Positions 1-9,338 are shown, counted from the first letter of the stretch. The stretch is 64,000 nt of DNA from Serratia liquefaciens ATCC 27592 (GCF_000422085.1 NC_021741.1:62001-126000), one strand, 5' to 3'. Notes: a model not told the origin generated them from the letters alone. Made by a program: numbers and translations.

Positions 1-1
1 T

Positions 2-1819
2 CATGGCAAAACCACCCTGCTGCAAGCGATCTCCGGGATCAATGCGGATCGCCTGCCGGAAGAAAAACGCCGTGGCATGACCATAGATCTGGGTTATGCC
101 TACTGGCCGCAGCCCGATGGCCGGGTGTTGGGCTTTATCGACGTGCCGGGACACGAGAAATTCCTCGCCAATATGCTGGCGGGCGTTGGCGGCATCGACC
201 ATGCCTTGCTGGTGGTGGCCTGCGACGATGGCGTGATGGCGCAAACGCGCGAGCACCTGGCGATACTGCGATTGAGCGGGCGTCCGGCGCTGACGGTGGC
301 CTTGACCAAAGCCGATCGGGTGGATGAAGCGCGTGTCGAAGAGGTTCGACAGCAGCTTGACGAGGAGCTGACGCGCCAGGGTTGGCAACAGGCACCGGTG
401 TTTGTCACCGCCGCGCCGCAGTCGCAGGGAATCGACGCACTGCGCGCGCATTTGCTGGCGCTGCGGCCTGACGAACATGCGGTAACGCGCCGCTTCCGCC
501 TGGCGGTGGATCGCGCGTTCAGCGTGAAAGGCGCTGGTTTGGTAGTGACCGGTACCGCACTGGGTGGCCAGGTGGCGGTAGGCGACACGCTGTGGCTGAC
601 CGGCGCCGACGTGCCGGTGCGGGTTCGCGGTTTGCACGCGCAAAACCAACCGGTTGAGCAAGCGCAGGCTGGACAGCGTATTGCGTTGAATATTAGCGGT
701 GACGTCAGCAAAGATCAGGTCGCACGCGGCGATTGGTTGCTGGCGCAAAAGCCCCCGATCGCCGCCGAGCGAATTCTGGTGGCGTTGGATAAGGATTTGC
801 CGATAAAGCACTGGCAGCCGCTGCATTTACATCATGCCGCCAGCCATATTACCGGGCGAGTTTCGTTGCTCAGTGATGGGCTGGCGGAACTGATCCTTGA
901 CCGTCCGCTATGGCTGGCCGAAAACGATCGGCTGGTGCTGCGCGATATTGGCGCACGCCAAACCCTGGGCGGCGCAAGGGTGCTGAGCTTGACGACGCCC
1001 AAACGGGGTAAGCGCCAACCCGAGTATTTGGCCTGGCTGGCGGCGCTGGCACAGGCCGACGATGACTGTCAGGTGCTGGCGCTGCATTTGCCCAAGGGCG
1101 CGCTGGATCTGGCGGCCTTTGCCTGGGCGCGACAACTGACCGAGAAACCGCTGGCGAAGTTGTTGGCGAGTCATGAATTGCTGATTGCCGGTGATAGGGC
1201 GTTGGCGCAGGAGAATGCACAGCTGGATCAACAGCGCCTGCTGCAGGTGTTGGCCGAGTATCACCAGCAGCATGCCGATCAGCTCGGCCTGGGGCGTGCG
1301 CGCCTGCGGCGCATGGCCGTGCCGCAACTGTCTGAGGCGCTGACATTTATGATGATCGATCGGCTGCTGGCTGCCGGTTTGCTTAGCAATACGCGCGGGT
1401 GGCTGCACCTGCCGGAGCACGGTTTGGCGTTCAGCGCTGAAGAGCAAATCCTGTGGGCCCGTATTGAACCGCTGTTCGGCGACGAAGCCTGGTGGGTGCG
1501 CGATCTGGCTGCCGAATTGGACGAGGACGAGGCATGGGTGCGGACCACGCTGCGTAAAGCCGCTCAGTTGGGCCATGTCACGGCAGTGGTGGTGGATCGT
1601 TACTATCTAAGCCAACGGATAGAACAATTCGCCGCGTTGATCCGTGAACTGGATGAAACGCAGGGCAGCGCCAACGCCGCCGATTTTCGTGACCGGCTCG
1701 GCGTGGGGCGTAAACTGGCCATTCAGGTGCTGGAGTTTTTCGACCGCAGCGGATTTACCCGCCGCAAGGGCAACCAACACCTGTTGCGCGACAGCGGACT
1801 CTATACCCGTCATACCTGA
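2..1819 (+). CDS. selB: Selenocysteine-specific elongation factor SelB, 5'-truncated by window edge
   Basis: SelB is a GTPase that carries Sec-tRNA(Sec) to UGA codons followed by a SECIS hairpin. The reading frame enters the window in the P-loop (HGKTTLLQ) and continues through switch I (GMTIDLGYAYW), the DVPGHEKF G3 motif and a TKAD guanine-specificity motif. EF-Tu-like barrel domains follow, then a long C-terminal winged-helix region, the family's SECIS-binding part. About 605 residues are visible and only roughly a dozen N-terminal ones are missing, compared with 614 in E. coli. The stop codon and last few codons lie inside a dispersed repeat that begins at 1802. Its tRNA partner selC is in the same window at 21036. 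Confidence 0.97.
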   Translation, partial: HGKTTLLQAISGINADRLPEEKRRGMTIDLGYAYWPQPDGRVLGFIDVPGHEKFLANMLAGVGGIDHALLVVACDDGVMAQTREHLAILRLSGRPALTVALTKADRVDEARVEEVRQQLDEELTRQGWQQAPVFVTAAPQSQGIDALRAHLLALRPDEHAVTRRFRLAVDRAFSVKGAGLVVTGTALGGQVAVGDTLWLTGADVPVRVRGLHAQNQPVEQAQAGQRIALNISGDVSKDQVARGDWLLAQKPPIAAERILVALDKDLPIKHWQPLHLHHAASHITGRVSLLSDGLAELILDRPLWLAENDRLVLRDIGARQTLGGARVLSLTTPKRGKRQPEYLAWLAALAQADDDCQVLALHLPKGALDLAAFAWARQLTEKPLAKLLASHELLIAGDRALAQENAQLDQQRLLQVLAEYHQQHADQLGLGRARLRRMAVPQLSEALTFMMIDRLLAAGLLSNTRGWLHLPEHGLAFSAEEQILWARIEPLFGDEAWWVRDLAAELDEDEAWVRTTLRKAAQLGHVTAVVVDRYYLSQRIEQFAALIRELDETQGSANAADFRDRLGVGRKLAIQVLEFFDRSGFTRRKGNQHLLRDSGLYTRHT

Positions 1820-1995
1820 AGCTGCCTCTGCGTTGGCTGCCAGCACTCACCCCAGTCACTTACTTGAGTAAGCTCCTGGGGACTCATGCTCTTGCCGCGT
1901 TACTCGGCAAAGCTTCGCCCCGTTAGGGCCAGCGCAAGCGCTGTTCAACAAAGCCGCGGCTTTGTTGTGATGCAACTCCAATTATTTTGGGTATA
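1802..1995. repeat. Dispersed intergenic repeat, family A copy 1
   Basis: The element begins TATACCCGTCATACCTGAAG and ends with AATTATTTTGGGTATA, so its outer ends (TATACCC/GGGTATA) are inverted repeats. A shorter relative lies at 14757-14883, sharing the tracts around CTGAAGCTGC, the CACTTACTTgAGTAAGCTC palindrome and the ACTCCAATTATTTTGG end. This copy carries an extra internal segment rich in small hairpins. The left end supplies the last codons and stop of selB. No coding capacity is evident; it looks like a MITE or REP-like element. Confidence 0.75.
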
Positions 1996-2041
1996 GCCGC
2001 GTATTCTGATTAAGTCGCGAGGTCATCAGGATGAATACTGA

Positions 2042-2194
2042 AGGTTTATCACCACTGCCCATAAGAAAGATGATGAAAAGTATGCCGGGTTTGTGCGAGA
2101 GAAAGAACAGAGTGACGTTGAACAGATGAATTTTATCAGCCATGAGGCGGTACTGGCATGGGCTATAAGTTTGAGAACTGATTCATCTGACTGA
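2042..2194 (+). pseudogene. Possible 3' remnant of a small antitoxin-like gene
   Basis: An open frame of 50 codons lies directly after an in-frame stop and has no start codon at its head. Its product has a charged stretch (HKKDDEKYAGFVREKEQSD) followed by NFISHEAVLAWAISL. The latter resembles the C-terminal helix of small RelB/CopG-type antitoxins, in which an 'ISHEAVxAW' string is common. No complete gene can be built around it and no toxin gene is adjacent. I read it as a decayed fragment between selB and mdfA. Chance resemblance is possible. Confidence 0.3.
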
Positions 2195-2222
2195 TAGAGT
2201 TAAATCCAGTGTAAATCTTGAA

Positions 2223-2253
2223 ACACGGAAAGAGATATCGTCTCTTCCCGTGT
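2223..2253 (-). terminator. Hairpin downstream of mdfA
   Basis: A 13-bp near-perfect inverted repeat (ACACGGAAAGAGA / TCTCTTCCCGTGT) with a 5-nt loop lies just past the mdfA stop. The T tract on the minus strand is short, so it is a plausible but not textbook terminator. Confidence 0.5.
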
Positions 2254-2270
2254 CGTTAGCTCGGCGCTTG

Positions 2271-3518
2271 TTATAACGCAGCGTTAGGCGTCGGTGTTGC
2301 ATCGCCGCTGCGGCGTTTGCTGAGGAACAGCGCCACCAGTGCCAGCCAGCACAGGCCACTGAGCAGGTTGAACAGATTGAACAGTCCGCTGCCGCCCCAC
2401 ACGTAAGCCACTTTAGCCAGCTCGATACCGACGGTGAACACCATCATGCTCAACATGCCCATGGTGGCGGAGACCGTGCCTTTGCTGACGTTGCTTGAGA
2501 ACAGCGTCAAACGGTACAGCCCGGCGTTGGCCAGCCCGATGCCGAAAGCGTACAGGCTGAGACCCGCAGTCATCCACAGATAGGCATGGCTGGAGAATAT
2601 CGTCGCCAGCGCCGCGATCAGCAAACCCACCATCATCGGCCCGGCACCCAATTTGATCAGGCGCGGGACGCTGTTCTTGCCGGTGAGACGTGCCAGCGTC
2701 AGGTTGCCGAGGATCAGCGCACCGAACACCGGAATTTGCAGCAGACCGTAATCCAGCGTCGACAGCGACTCGCCGCTGATCAGGATCACCGGCGATTGGG
2801 CAATCCAGGCCAGCAGCGGCAGGCTGGCGAAACCGATGGCCAACGCGCCGCAGATAAAGCGGCGGTTGGACAATACCTGACGATAGTCGCGCCACAGGTT
2901 GGCGGCCGAGAATTTCTCACCCTGCAGCGAAGCCGTCTCAGGCATGGCTTTCCACAGGCCGTAAAAGGCAAACGCAGCCAGTGCGGCGAACAGTACGAAC
3001 ATGCTCTGCCACGGCGCGACGTGGATCAGCGCGGCACCGGCCAACGGCCCCAGCAGCGGGGCAATCAGCGCCACGTTGGCCATCAGCGCGGTGATTTTGA
3101 TGCACACCGACTCTTCAAACGACTCCTGGATGGTGGCGTAACCCACTGCGCCGATAAAGCACAGGCCAATCCCCTGCAGGAAACGCATAAAGATAAACTG
3201 TTCGATGCTGGTCACCAGCAAAATAGCCAGACAGGCGACGATAAAAAACGCCACGCCGGCCAGCATGACCGGGCGACGCCCGCGCCGATCCGACAACGGC
3301 CCCAGCAGCCATTGCAGGAAAATACCGCCGGCCAGATAGGCGGTCATTGAGGTTGGCACCCACTCTTCACCGGCGTTGAAATCGGCCACTACCGCCAACA
3401 TGCCAGGTTGGATCATATCGTTGCCGATATAGGTGGCAAATTCGAACAGCACCAGACAAAGCGGGAATAAAAGCGCCTGTCGACCCAAGCGAGCCGCAGG
3501 TGGTAAAGTAGTTTTCAT
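2271..3518 (-). CDS. mdfA: Multidrug/chloramphenicol efflux MFS transporter MdfA
   Basis: This 415-residue inner-membrane protein matches E. coli MdfA (410 residues) along its whole length. MdfA is a 12-helix drug/proton antiporter that exports chloramphenicol and lipophilic cations. The family's key charged residues are visible at the expected positions: E26 and D34 in helix 1 ([16 protein letters not shown]) and R112 in the motif FMRFLQGIG. Motif A ([14 protein letters not shown]) follows helix 2. The gene stands alone, transcribed away from wecH across about 220 bp. The start is the ATG that aligns with E. coli MdfA residue 1. Confidence 0.95.
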   Translation of the reverse strand: MKTTLPPAARLGRQALLFPLCLVLFEFATYIGNDMIQPGMLAVVADFNAGEEWVPTSMTAYLAGGIFLQWLLGPLSDRRGRRPVMLAGVAFFIVACLAILLVTSIEQFIFMRFLQGIGLCFIGAVGYATIQESFEESVCIKITALMANVALIAPLLGPLAGAALIHVAPWQSMFVLFAALAAFAFYGLWKAMPETASLQGEKFSAANLWRDYRQVLSNRRFICGALAIGFASLPLLAWIAQSPVILISGESLSTLDYGLLQIPVFGALILGNLTLARLTGKNSVPRLIKLGAGPMMVGLLIAALATIFSSHAYLWMTAGLSLYAFGIGLANAGLYRLTLFSSNVSKGTVSATMGMLSMMVFTVGIELAKVAYVWGGSGLFNLFNLLSGLCWLALVALFLSKRRSGDATPTPNAAL

Positions 3519-3737
3519 ATTTATCGTACTGAAAGTAAAGAAGAAATAAGGAACTGCCAGGGCGGGAAGCGCAATCTGAGCGAGTTGTGGCGGCTATTTT
3601 GCCGCCAATTGTTCACCTTAGCAACGATAAGGTGTTGTTTCAGCACATTCTGATATTCGCCGTCAGGGTTGCCACCCACACTTTCGCTCTATAACCTTAT
3701 TTTAACAAATCAAGATGACAATATTGCGGGCGATCTT

Positions 3738-4730
3738 TTGAGCAATAAAATTGGCTGGATAGATAACTTGCGCGCAGTGGCGTGCATGATGGTGGTGATG
3801 ATCCACGCCACCACCTACTACGTCACCAGCGGGGTGGCGGTGGGCGAACATAACTGGGACATCGCTAACGTACTGAACTCACTGTCGCGCGTTTCGGTAC
3901 CCCTGTTTTTCATGATTTCCGGCTACCTGTTTTTCGGCGAGAAAAGCGCCGGCAAAAAGCATTTCATCCGCATTGGCTACTGTATTGCGTTTTACAGCGC
4001 GGTCGCGCTGATTTATATCGCGGCGTTTACCAAAATCGGTTTCTGGCCGTCGCTGCGCGGCATATTGTTAAAGCCGGTGTTCTACCATCTGTGGTTCTTC
4101 TATGCGATCGCGGTGATTTATCTGCTGTCGCCGCTGATCAACGTCAAGCCGGTATCACGCCGCTATCTGGCCGGCGTGCTGGTGATCCTGGCGGTGGTTG
4201 CCAATCCCAATACCAGCTCAATGACCCTGGGTAACGTTCATCTGCTGCCGGTCAATCTGTATATCTACGGAGACACCTTTTACTACCTGCTGTACGCGTT
4301 GGCCGGCCGGGCGATTGGCATGATGGACACCCAGGGGCGAGGTACCAGTTGGCTGGCGATATTGGGGTTTGTGGCTAGCGTGGCGTTGATCGTTCAGGGC
4401 ACCAAAAGCCAGATGTTCATCAACGGTAACTTTGCCGATACTTATTACATCTACTGTGGGCCGCTGGTGTTTATCGCGGCGGTATCCCTGGTGGTATGGT
4501 TTAAAAATTGTCTGCCCGAGCCTATTGGCTGGTTAGGCATTTTTTCCCGACATTCGCTGGCAATCTACGGTTTTCACGCCATTATCGTCAATTTTATGCG
4601 CAGCCGTCACCTGACGCTGACCGCCCATCCGTTACTGGATATCTTCTGGGTATTTGGCGTGGCGTTGGCGCTCAGCCTGCTGTTGTCGATGGGGCTGCAG
4701 AAAATAGACTCTCGGCGGCTGGTGTCATAA
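3738..4730 (+). CDS. wecH: Acyltransferase-3 family O-acetyltransferase WecH
   Basis: The product is a polytopic membrane acyltransferase (about 10 helices) closely matching E. coli WecH/YiaH, which O-acetylates enterobacterial common antigen. Diagnostic stretches are WIDNLRAVACMMVVMIHATT at the N-terminus, RVSVPLFFMISGYLFFGE, and SRHSLAIYGFHAIIV near the end. A TTG at 3738 is taken as the start because the residues after it (SNKIGWIDNLR) align one for one with the E. coli N-terminus (QPKIYWIDNLR) and give 330 residues against 331. An ATG-initiated 8-codon frame at 3715 ends in a TGA overlapping this TTG, so translational coupling is possible. The 3' end overlaps the convergent AraC gene by 6 bp. 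In E. coli this gene also neighbours xylB. Confidence 0.88.
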   Translation: MSNKIGWIDNLRAVACMMVVMIHATTYYVTSGVAVGEHNWDIANVLNSLSRVSVPLFFMISGYLFFGEKSAGKKHFIRIGYCIAFYSAVALIYIAAFTKIGFWPSLRGILLKPVFYHLWFFYAIAVIYLLSPLINVKPVSRRYLAGVLVILAVVANPNTSSMTLGNVHLLPVNLYIYGDTFYYLLYALAGRAIGMMDTQGRGTSWLAILGFVASVALIVQGTKSQMFINGNFADTYYIYCGPLVFIAAVSLVVWFKNCLPEPIGWLGIFSRHSLAIYGFHAIIVNFMRSRHLTLTAHPLLDIFWVFGVALALSLLLSMGLQKIDSRRLVS

Positions 4731-5648
4731 CGCGGTCGAGCCGCGCTGCTGGGCACGCCGCAGTTGACGACCGGAGGAAAACCCCGCCGCCAGCGCCGCT
4801 TTTTCCAGCCCATAACCCTGTTGTAGCCGCTGCTGCGCCACCGCCAGCCGCAGCTGTTCATGGTATTCACGCACGCTGATGCCGACGTGGCTACGGAACA
4901 GCCTGGCCAGATGGCGGCTGCTGACATGGGCCTTTTCCGCCACCTGCGGCACCGACCATTCGGCCTCGGGTTCGGCGGCCATCACGTCTTGCGCACGGTG
5001 CACCGCCGGGTGCAGATGGTTGCGGTAACGCAGCCAAGGGGAGAGCTGCGGATCATCGCCGGAACGGCGAAAATACACCACCATTTCACGGGCAATCTCC
5101 ATTGCCCGTATTGCACCGCATTGGCGGTTAATCAAATGCAGCGCCAGATCGATACCGGCGGTAATGCCGGCGCTGGTGTATAGGTTGCGGTCTTCAACAA
5201 AGATACGGTTCTCTTTCACCTGCGCGGCCGGGGCCTGCTGACGCATGCGTTCGATCACATCATGGTGGGTGGTGCACTGATAGCCGTCGAGTAGCCCGGC
5301 CTGCGCCGCCAGCAGGGCGCCGGAGCAGATACAGACCAGCGTGATGCGCTGCTGCCGCAAATCGGGTTGCAGCGCCGCCAGCCAGTGGCGGGCCTGTTCG
5401 GCCGCCTGATGGTCGAAATCGCTGCGTGAATCGCGTGCGCCGGGTACCACCACAATAGCGCCGTCTTCCAGTCGGGCGGGCAGCGGCTGCAGCTGGCTCA
5501 ACGTCATGCCAATCGAGCAGGTGATCTGCGGCAGTGGGCTGATGTAGCGCAGGCTGAATGCCCCGGCCAAACGCAGGGTTTCGGCCGGGCCGCTGACGTC
5601 CAGCGATAGCGCGTTGGGCAACATCAAAAAATAGACGGCCTGCGGCAT
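4725..5648 (-). CDS. GlxA-type transcriptional regulator (DJ-1/PfpI-like domain plus AraC HTH)
   Basis: The 307-residue protein has an N-terminal DJ-1/PfpI-like domain (about residues 5-175, with the CICSGALLAAQAGLLDG nucleophile-elbow region) and a C-terminal AraC/XylS double HTH (about 210-300; VAEKAHVSSRHLARLFRSHVG is the first recognition helix). This is the GlxA/FtrA architecture, in which the N-terminal domain is a ligand sensor. It is the last gene of a three-gene operon; its ATG lies 2 bp after the isochorismatase stop, which implies translational coupling. It probably controls the two upstream hydrolase genes. The effector is unknown. Confidence 0.85.
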   Translation of the reverse strand: MPQAVYFLMLPNALSLDVSGPAETLRLAGAFSLRYISPLPQITCSIGMTLSQLQPLPARLEDGAIVVVPGARDSRSDFDHQAAEQARHWLAALQPDLRQQRITLVCICSGALLAAQAGLLDGYQCTTHHDVIERMRQQAPAAQVKENRIFVEDRNLYTSAGITAGIDLALHLINRQCGAIRAMEIAREMVVYFRRSGDDPQLSPWLRYRNHLHPAVHRAQDVMAAEPEAEWSVPQVAEKAHVSSRHLARLFRSHVGISVREYHEQLRLAVAQQRLQQGYGLEKAALAAGFSSGRQLRRAQQRGSTAL

Positions 5649-5650
5649 GA

Positions 5651-6202
5651 TTACTCCTGTGAGAGTTGCGCCAGCACTTCATCCACGCTGGCGAGCTGGG
5701 CGAAGCGGTCGACCAGCACCGTCTCAGTATGCCGCTTGAGCTGTTCGGTGGTAAAGACTTCTCCATTGGGATGCTGCATCGGGAAAGTCATCGTGGCCTC
5801 GGTGACGAAAGTCACCCGATAACCGAGATCGGACGCCACCCGGGTGGTGGTTTCGCAGCACTGTTCGGTGCGGATGCCGGAGATAATCAAGTGATCGATA
5901 TCCCGTTGGCGCAGCCAGGCGTCCAGACCGGATTCGGTCAGTGCATTGTGCACCTGTTTATGAACGGTGACGTCTGCCTGATGGTTGAGGAACGGCAGCG
6001 GTTTTACCCAGCCGGATGCCAGCGAAAACGGCCCCTCCGGTGATACGTGGAAAACATCAACCAAGGCTACGCCCTGCCGGCGACAGCCTTCGATCAGCCG
6101 TGTCAGTGCCTGCTGGAAAGCGGGCAGATCTTCTTCCTGCCAGAATGGGCGATGCTGGAATGATTGTTGAACATCGATGATCAATAACGCGCTCTGTGAC
6201 AT
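5651..6202 (-). CDS. Isochorismatase-family cysteine hydrolase
   Basis: This 183-residue single-domain protein has the isochorismatase/nicotinamidase fold. ALLIIDVQQSF near the N-terminus carries the catalytic Asp, and SGIRTEQCCETTTRVASDLG carries the nucleophilic Cys region. The ATG at 6202 is chosen because a GGAGG lies upstream and the IDVQ motif then falls at the usual position. It sits between a periplasmic amidohydrolase and a GlxA-type regulator, suggesting a role in breaking down an amide, ureide or N-heterocycle. The substrate cannot be read from sequence. Confidence 0.85.
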   Translation of the reverse strand: MSQSALLIIDVQQSFQHRPFWQEEDLPAFQQALTRLIEGCRRQGVALVDVFHVSPEGPFSLASGWVKPLPFLNHQADVTVHKQVHNALTESGLDAWLRQRDIDHLIISGIRTEQCCETTTRVASDLGYRVTFVTEATMTFPMQHPNGEVFTTEQLKRHTETVLVDRFAQLASVDEVLAQLSQE

Positions 6203-6301
6203 TTTCGGCCCTCCGCCAATGGGTATGACGCCATACTGCGCCGTTACTTTGTCTGGCAGAAGGCCAAAAACGGCCATCATGGTGACATCAACGGACCAGC
6301 A

Positions 6302-7696
6302 TCAGACTTTGCCGACCTGGCCAGCGACCAGCCGCCCCTGATGGAAAGTGGCCGTGCGCGCCGGCAGGCGTGCCACCGCCTCGGCGGAGCAACTGGCGTT
6401 GACCAGTACAAACTCTGCGTTGTCCCCGGCCTGCGGCCAGACGCGTTGGCCTTTGTCGTTCAGCGGCAGCACGCCACCGGTCGAGATTGCCATAGCACGG
6501 GAGAGGTGGAATTCGTCGGAGCCGCGGTAAAGTTGGGCGTAAAGGTTGGCTTTTTCCAGAATGTCACCGCTGCCGAACGGTGACCAATGGTCGATCACGC
6601 TGTCGGTTCCGGTCATCACAAATACCCCTTTTTCACTGAGCTGCGGCAGCGGCATCATCAGCCCGCCAATCGGCACCGTAGAGGCGATGGTGATTTGCTG
6701 CGCCGCCAGCCGGCTAGCGGTTTCCTCCAGTTCATTCGGGTTCAGCACGGTCAGGGCAAACGCATGGCTGATGGTGACTTTACCGCGCAGCGCCGGGTTC
6801 TTTTCTACGGTGGCGATCATGTAGTTGATTGCCGCTACGCCAGCGGGGCTGGTTTCATGCAGGTGGATATCGACGCCTTTGCCGGTGTCGAGTGCAATCT
6901 GGAACATCGCATCCAGCGACTTCTCCATGGCGCCGTCAACGTTGGTCGGATCCAGTCCGCCGACGTATTGCACCCCCATTTGCATGGCCTCGCGCATCAA
7001 GCCGTCGACTTTGGAATGCAGCAGGCCATGCTGCGGGAAGGCGACGATTTCACAGCTGAAGTCCGCCCGGTGGTTTTCCAGCGCACGCTGCAGGTGTTCC
7101 AGGCTTTTCAACCCGCTGACCGGATCGATATTGCAGTGGCTGCGTGCCACGGTGCTGCCTTTCGATTGCAGCAAGGCGATCAGGTTTTCCGCACGCTGCT
7201 GCGAGGTGGGCAACAGCTTGGGGATCAAGGTCTGTTCGAGCGCGATCATGTCCATGATGGTTTTGCCCTGACGTGGGCGCGGTGCCTGCCATGGGCCGCT
7301 GTAGAAGGTTTTATCCAGATGGATATGCATGTCGCGAAATGCCGGCAGCAGCAGTTGGCCCTGCGCCTGATAGCGCGCTACCCCGGCGGGAGGCGTTGCT
7401 TCTTTCGGGTGCAGGGCGGCAATTTTTCCGTCTTTGATTTCAAGCTGATACAGCGCGGTGCGGGTGCCGATCACCGTCTCGCCATCGTACTCAAAACCGT
7501 CTTCCAGTCGAACGTCGCTCAGCCAGTAGTGGCTGTCGGTCAGGGTCATAGGTGTGCTCTCTGGTATACATGCGCTGCTCGCTGGCGCGGCGGCTTGCGC
7601 CACGCCCCCCGTCAGGCCAATGACTGCGCAGGCGGTGGTGATTTTGCCGGTTTGGCTGAGGAAAGCTCTGCGGCTTTGTTGTTGGTTTTTTTCCAC
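6302..7696 (-). CDS. Tat-exported amidohydrolase, cytosine-deaminase-like
   Basis: The 464-residue product begins with a twin-arginine signal (SRRAFLSQTGK followed by a hydrophobic stretch ending at AQAAAP), so a folded, metal-loaded enzyme is probably exported to the periplasm. The body is an amidohydrolase-superfamily barrel: DMHIHLDKTF supplies the HxH metal pair, with later metal and catalytic motifs HCNID, HLHET, SHAFAL and TGTDSV. This motif set is that of the cytosine deaminase/N-isopropylammelide group. I chose the GTG at 7696, preceded by AAGGAATT, because upstream residues add only non-signal sequence. It heads the operon with the isochorismatase-like and GlxA-like genes. Confidence 0.85.
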   Translation of the reverse strand: MEKNQQQSRRAFLSQTGKITTACAVIGLTGGVAQAAAPASSACIPESTPMTLTDSHYWLSDVRLEDGFEYDGETVIGTRTALYQLEIKDGKIAALHPKEATPPAGVARYQAQGQLLLPAFRDMHIHLDKTFYSGPWQAPRPRQGKTIMDMIALEQTLIPKLLPTSQQRAENLIALLQSKGSTVARSHCNIDPVSGLKSLEHLQRALENHRADFSCEIVAFPQHGLLHSKVDGLMREAMQMGVQYVGGLDPTNVDGAMEKSLDAMFQIALDTGKGVDIHLHETSPAGVAAINYMIATVEKNPALRGKVTISHAFALTVLNPNELEETASRLAAQQITIASTVPIGGLMMPLPQLSEKGVFVMTGTDSVIDHWSPFGSGDILEKANLYAQLYRGSDEFHLSRAMAISTGGVLPLNDKGQRVWPQAGDNAEFVLVNASCSAEAVARLPARTATFHQGRLVAGQVGKV

Positions 7697-7812
7697 GTTC
7701 AATTCCTTAATCCAGAGGTGAGGTGCGTCAAAAGACAGCCACCAATTTAGGAGAGGAGCGCGTGGGTTGGCAGTGACATTTGCCACTGGCGACTATTCGA
7801 TTTGGCAATAAT

Positions 7813-7838
7813 AAGGGGGCGCTGTTTGGCCCCCTTTC
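7813..7838 (-). terminator. Terminator of xylAB
   Basis: A GC-rich hairpin (AAGGGGGC / GCCCCCTT, 7-nt loop) lies immediately downstream of the xylB stop on the minus strand. Confidence 0.7.
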
Positions 7839-7842
7839 GGTT

Positions 7843-9296
7843 TTATATCAACGGTAACAGACGGGAATAGAGCTCGCGGAAGGTGCTGCGCAGCGCGGTG
7901 TACTGCTGGTGGCGCTCGGCATCCGGTGTATGTACCTGTTCCAGCGGCAATTCAGGCAACAATTCAACCAGTGGGCGTTGCGGGTTCAGGGCAATCTGAG
8001 CCAAGCGAGCCGCCCCCAGCGCCGGGCCAACATCGCCGCTGGTGCGGTATTCCAGCCGCTGACCGCTGATATCCGCCAGCATTTGTCGCCAGAAGGGGCT
8101 GCGCGCGCGCCGCCGCCAATCAGGGTGATACTGGACGGCTGCAGACCGCTGGCGTGCAGTACGTCCATGCCATCAGCCAGGGCGAAACCAACCCCTTCCA
8201 GCACGGCGCGCGCCAGGTCGGTTGGCCCATGCTGGTGAGTCAGGCCCCAGAATGCGCCTTTGGCGTTAGGATTGTTGTGCGGCGTACGCTCGCCGGACAG
8301 ATAGGGCAGGAACCACAGCGGCGCTGCCGCCGGCGGCGCCTGTTCGACATTGCGCAGTAGGGTAGCGACGTCCTCGACGTTGGTCAGTTTGCACACCCAG
8401 TCCAGGCAGGATGCGGCGCTGAGCGTGACCGACATCAGGTGCCAGGTGTCGGGCAACGCATGGCAGAAACTGTGTACCGCGCTGGCCGGGTTACTGAGTA
8501 AACCGTCGCTGACGGCAAAATAAACGCCGGAGGTGCCGAGTGACAACATCGCCTGCCCCGGCTGATACAGGCCTACGCCGATCGCCCCGGCGGCATTATC
8601 ACCGCCGCCGGCCACCACCTGCACTGGCGACATGCCCCAACGTTTGGCCAGTTCAATATGGGTCTGGCCGGTGATCTGATTGCCTTCGAACAGCTGTGGC
8701 ATCTGGCGGCGAGTCAGGCTGCATGCCGCCAGCATCTCCTCGCTCCAGTCGCGCCGCGCCACGTTCAGCCAGCCGGTTCCTGCGGCGTCCGACATGTCGC
8801 TGGCGAATTCGCCGGTGAGGCACCAGCGCAGGTAATCCTTGGGCAGCAGGACTTTATCTATACGCTTGAACAGCTCGGGCTCATGCTGCCGTACCCACAG
8901 CAGTTTGGGGGCGGTAAAGCCCGGCATCATCAGGTTGCCAGTGATTTGCCGCGACTGCGGCACCGCCTGTTCCAGCGCCAGACACTGTGCGGCGCTCCTG
9001 CCGTCGTTCCATAAAATCGCCGGGCGCAGCACCTGCTGACGTGCATCCAACAGCGTGGCACCGTGCATCTGACCGCTGAGCCCAATGGCTTTTACCTGCT
9101 GCAGGTTGTGTTGCTTGCCCAGCGCCAGCATCGCGCGGTCGGTGGCGTGCCACCAGTCCTGCGGGGCCTGCTCTGACCATAGGGGATGAGGACGGGAAAT
9201 GGGCAGCGATTCACCGTGGCTGGCGAGCAATTGGCCCTGCTCGCTGAGCAAAATAACTTTTACGCCGGAAGTGCCGAGATCGATGCCGATATACAT
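7843..9296 (-). pseudogene. xylB: Xylulokinase XylB, frameshifted near the C-terminus
   Basis: XylB phosphorylates D-xylulose to xylulose-5-phosphate. The N-terminal 390 or so residues are intact FGGY kinase sequence (IGIDLGTSGVK phosphate-binding motif, SGQMHG, and the second-domain SLGTSGVYF). The frame then breaks after IGGGAR. The expected SPFWRQMLADISGQRLEYRT continues in another frame and runs normally to a stop at 7843. The cause is one extra GC dinucleotide in the run of five GC units at 8101-8110: with four units the codons read through as A-R-S-P-F-W. As written, the protein ends in about 40 unrelated residues. Either the gene is inactivated, the run is a slippage switch, or the assembly has an error here. 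A good SD precedes the ATG. Confidence 0.9.
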
Positions 9297-9338
9297 GGTT
9301 GAGGATCCTTAAAGGCGCGGCGTGTGCCGCGCGATCGG

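Noticed and set aside
100..711. Long antisense ORFs over selB and other GC-rich genes
   Set aside because: They mirror real genes in the opposite strand, have low-complexity Arg/Ala/Ser composition and no motifs.
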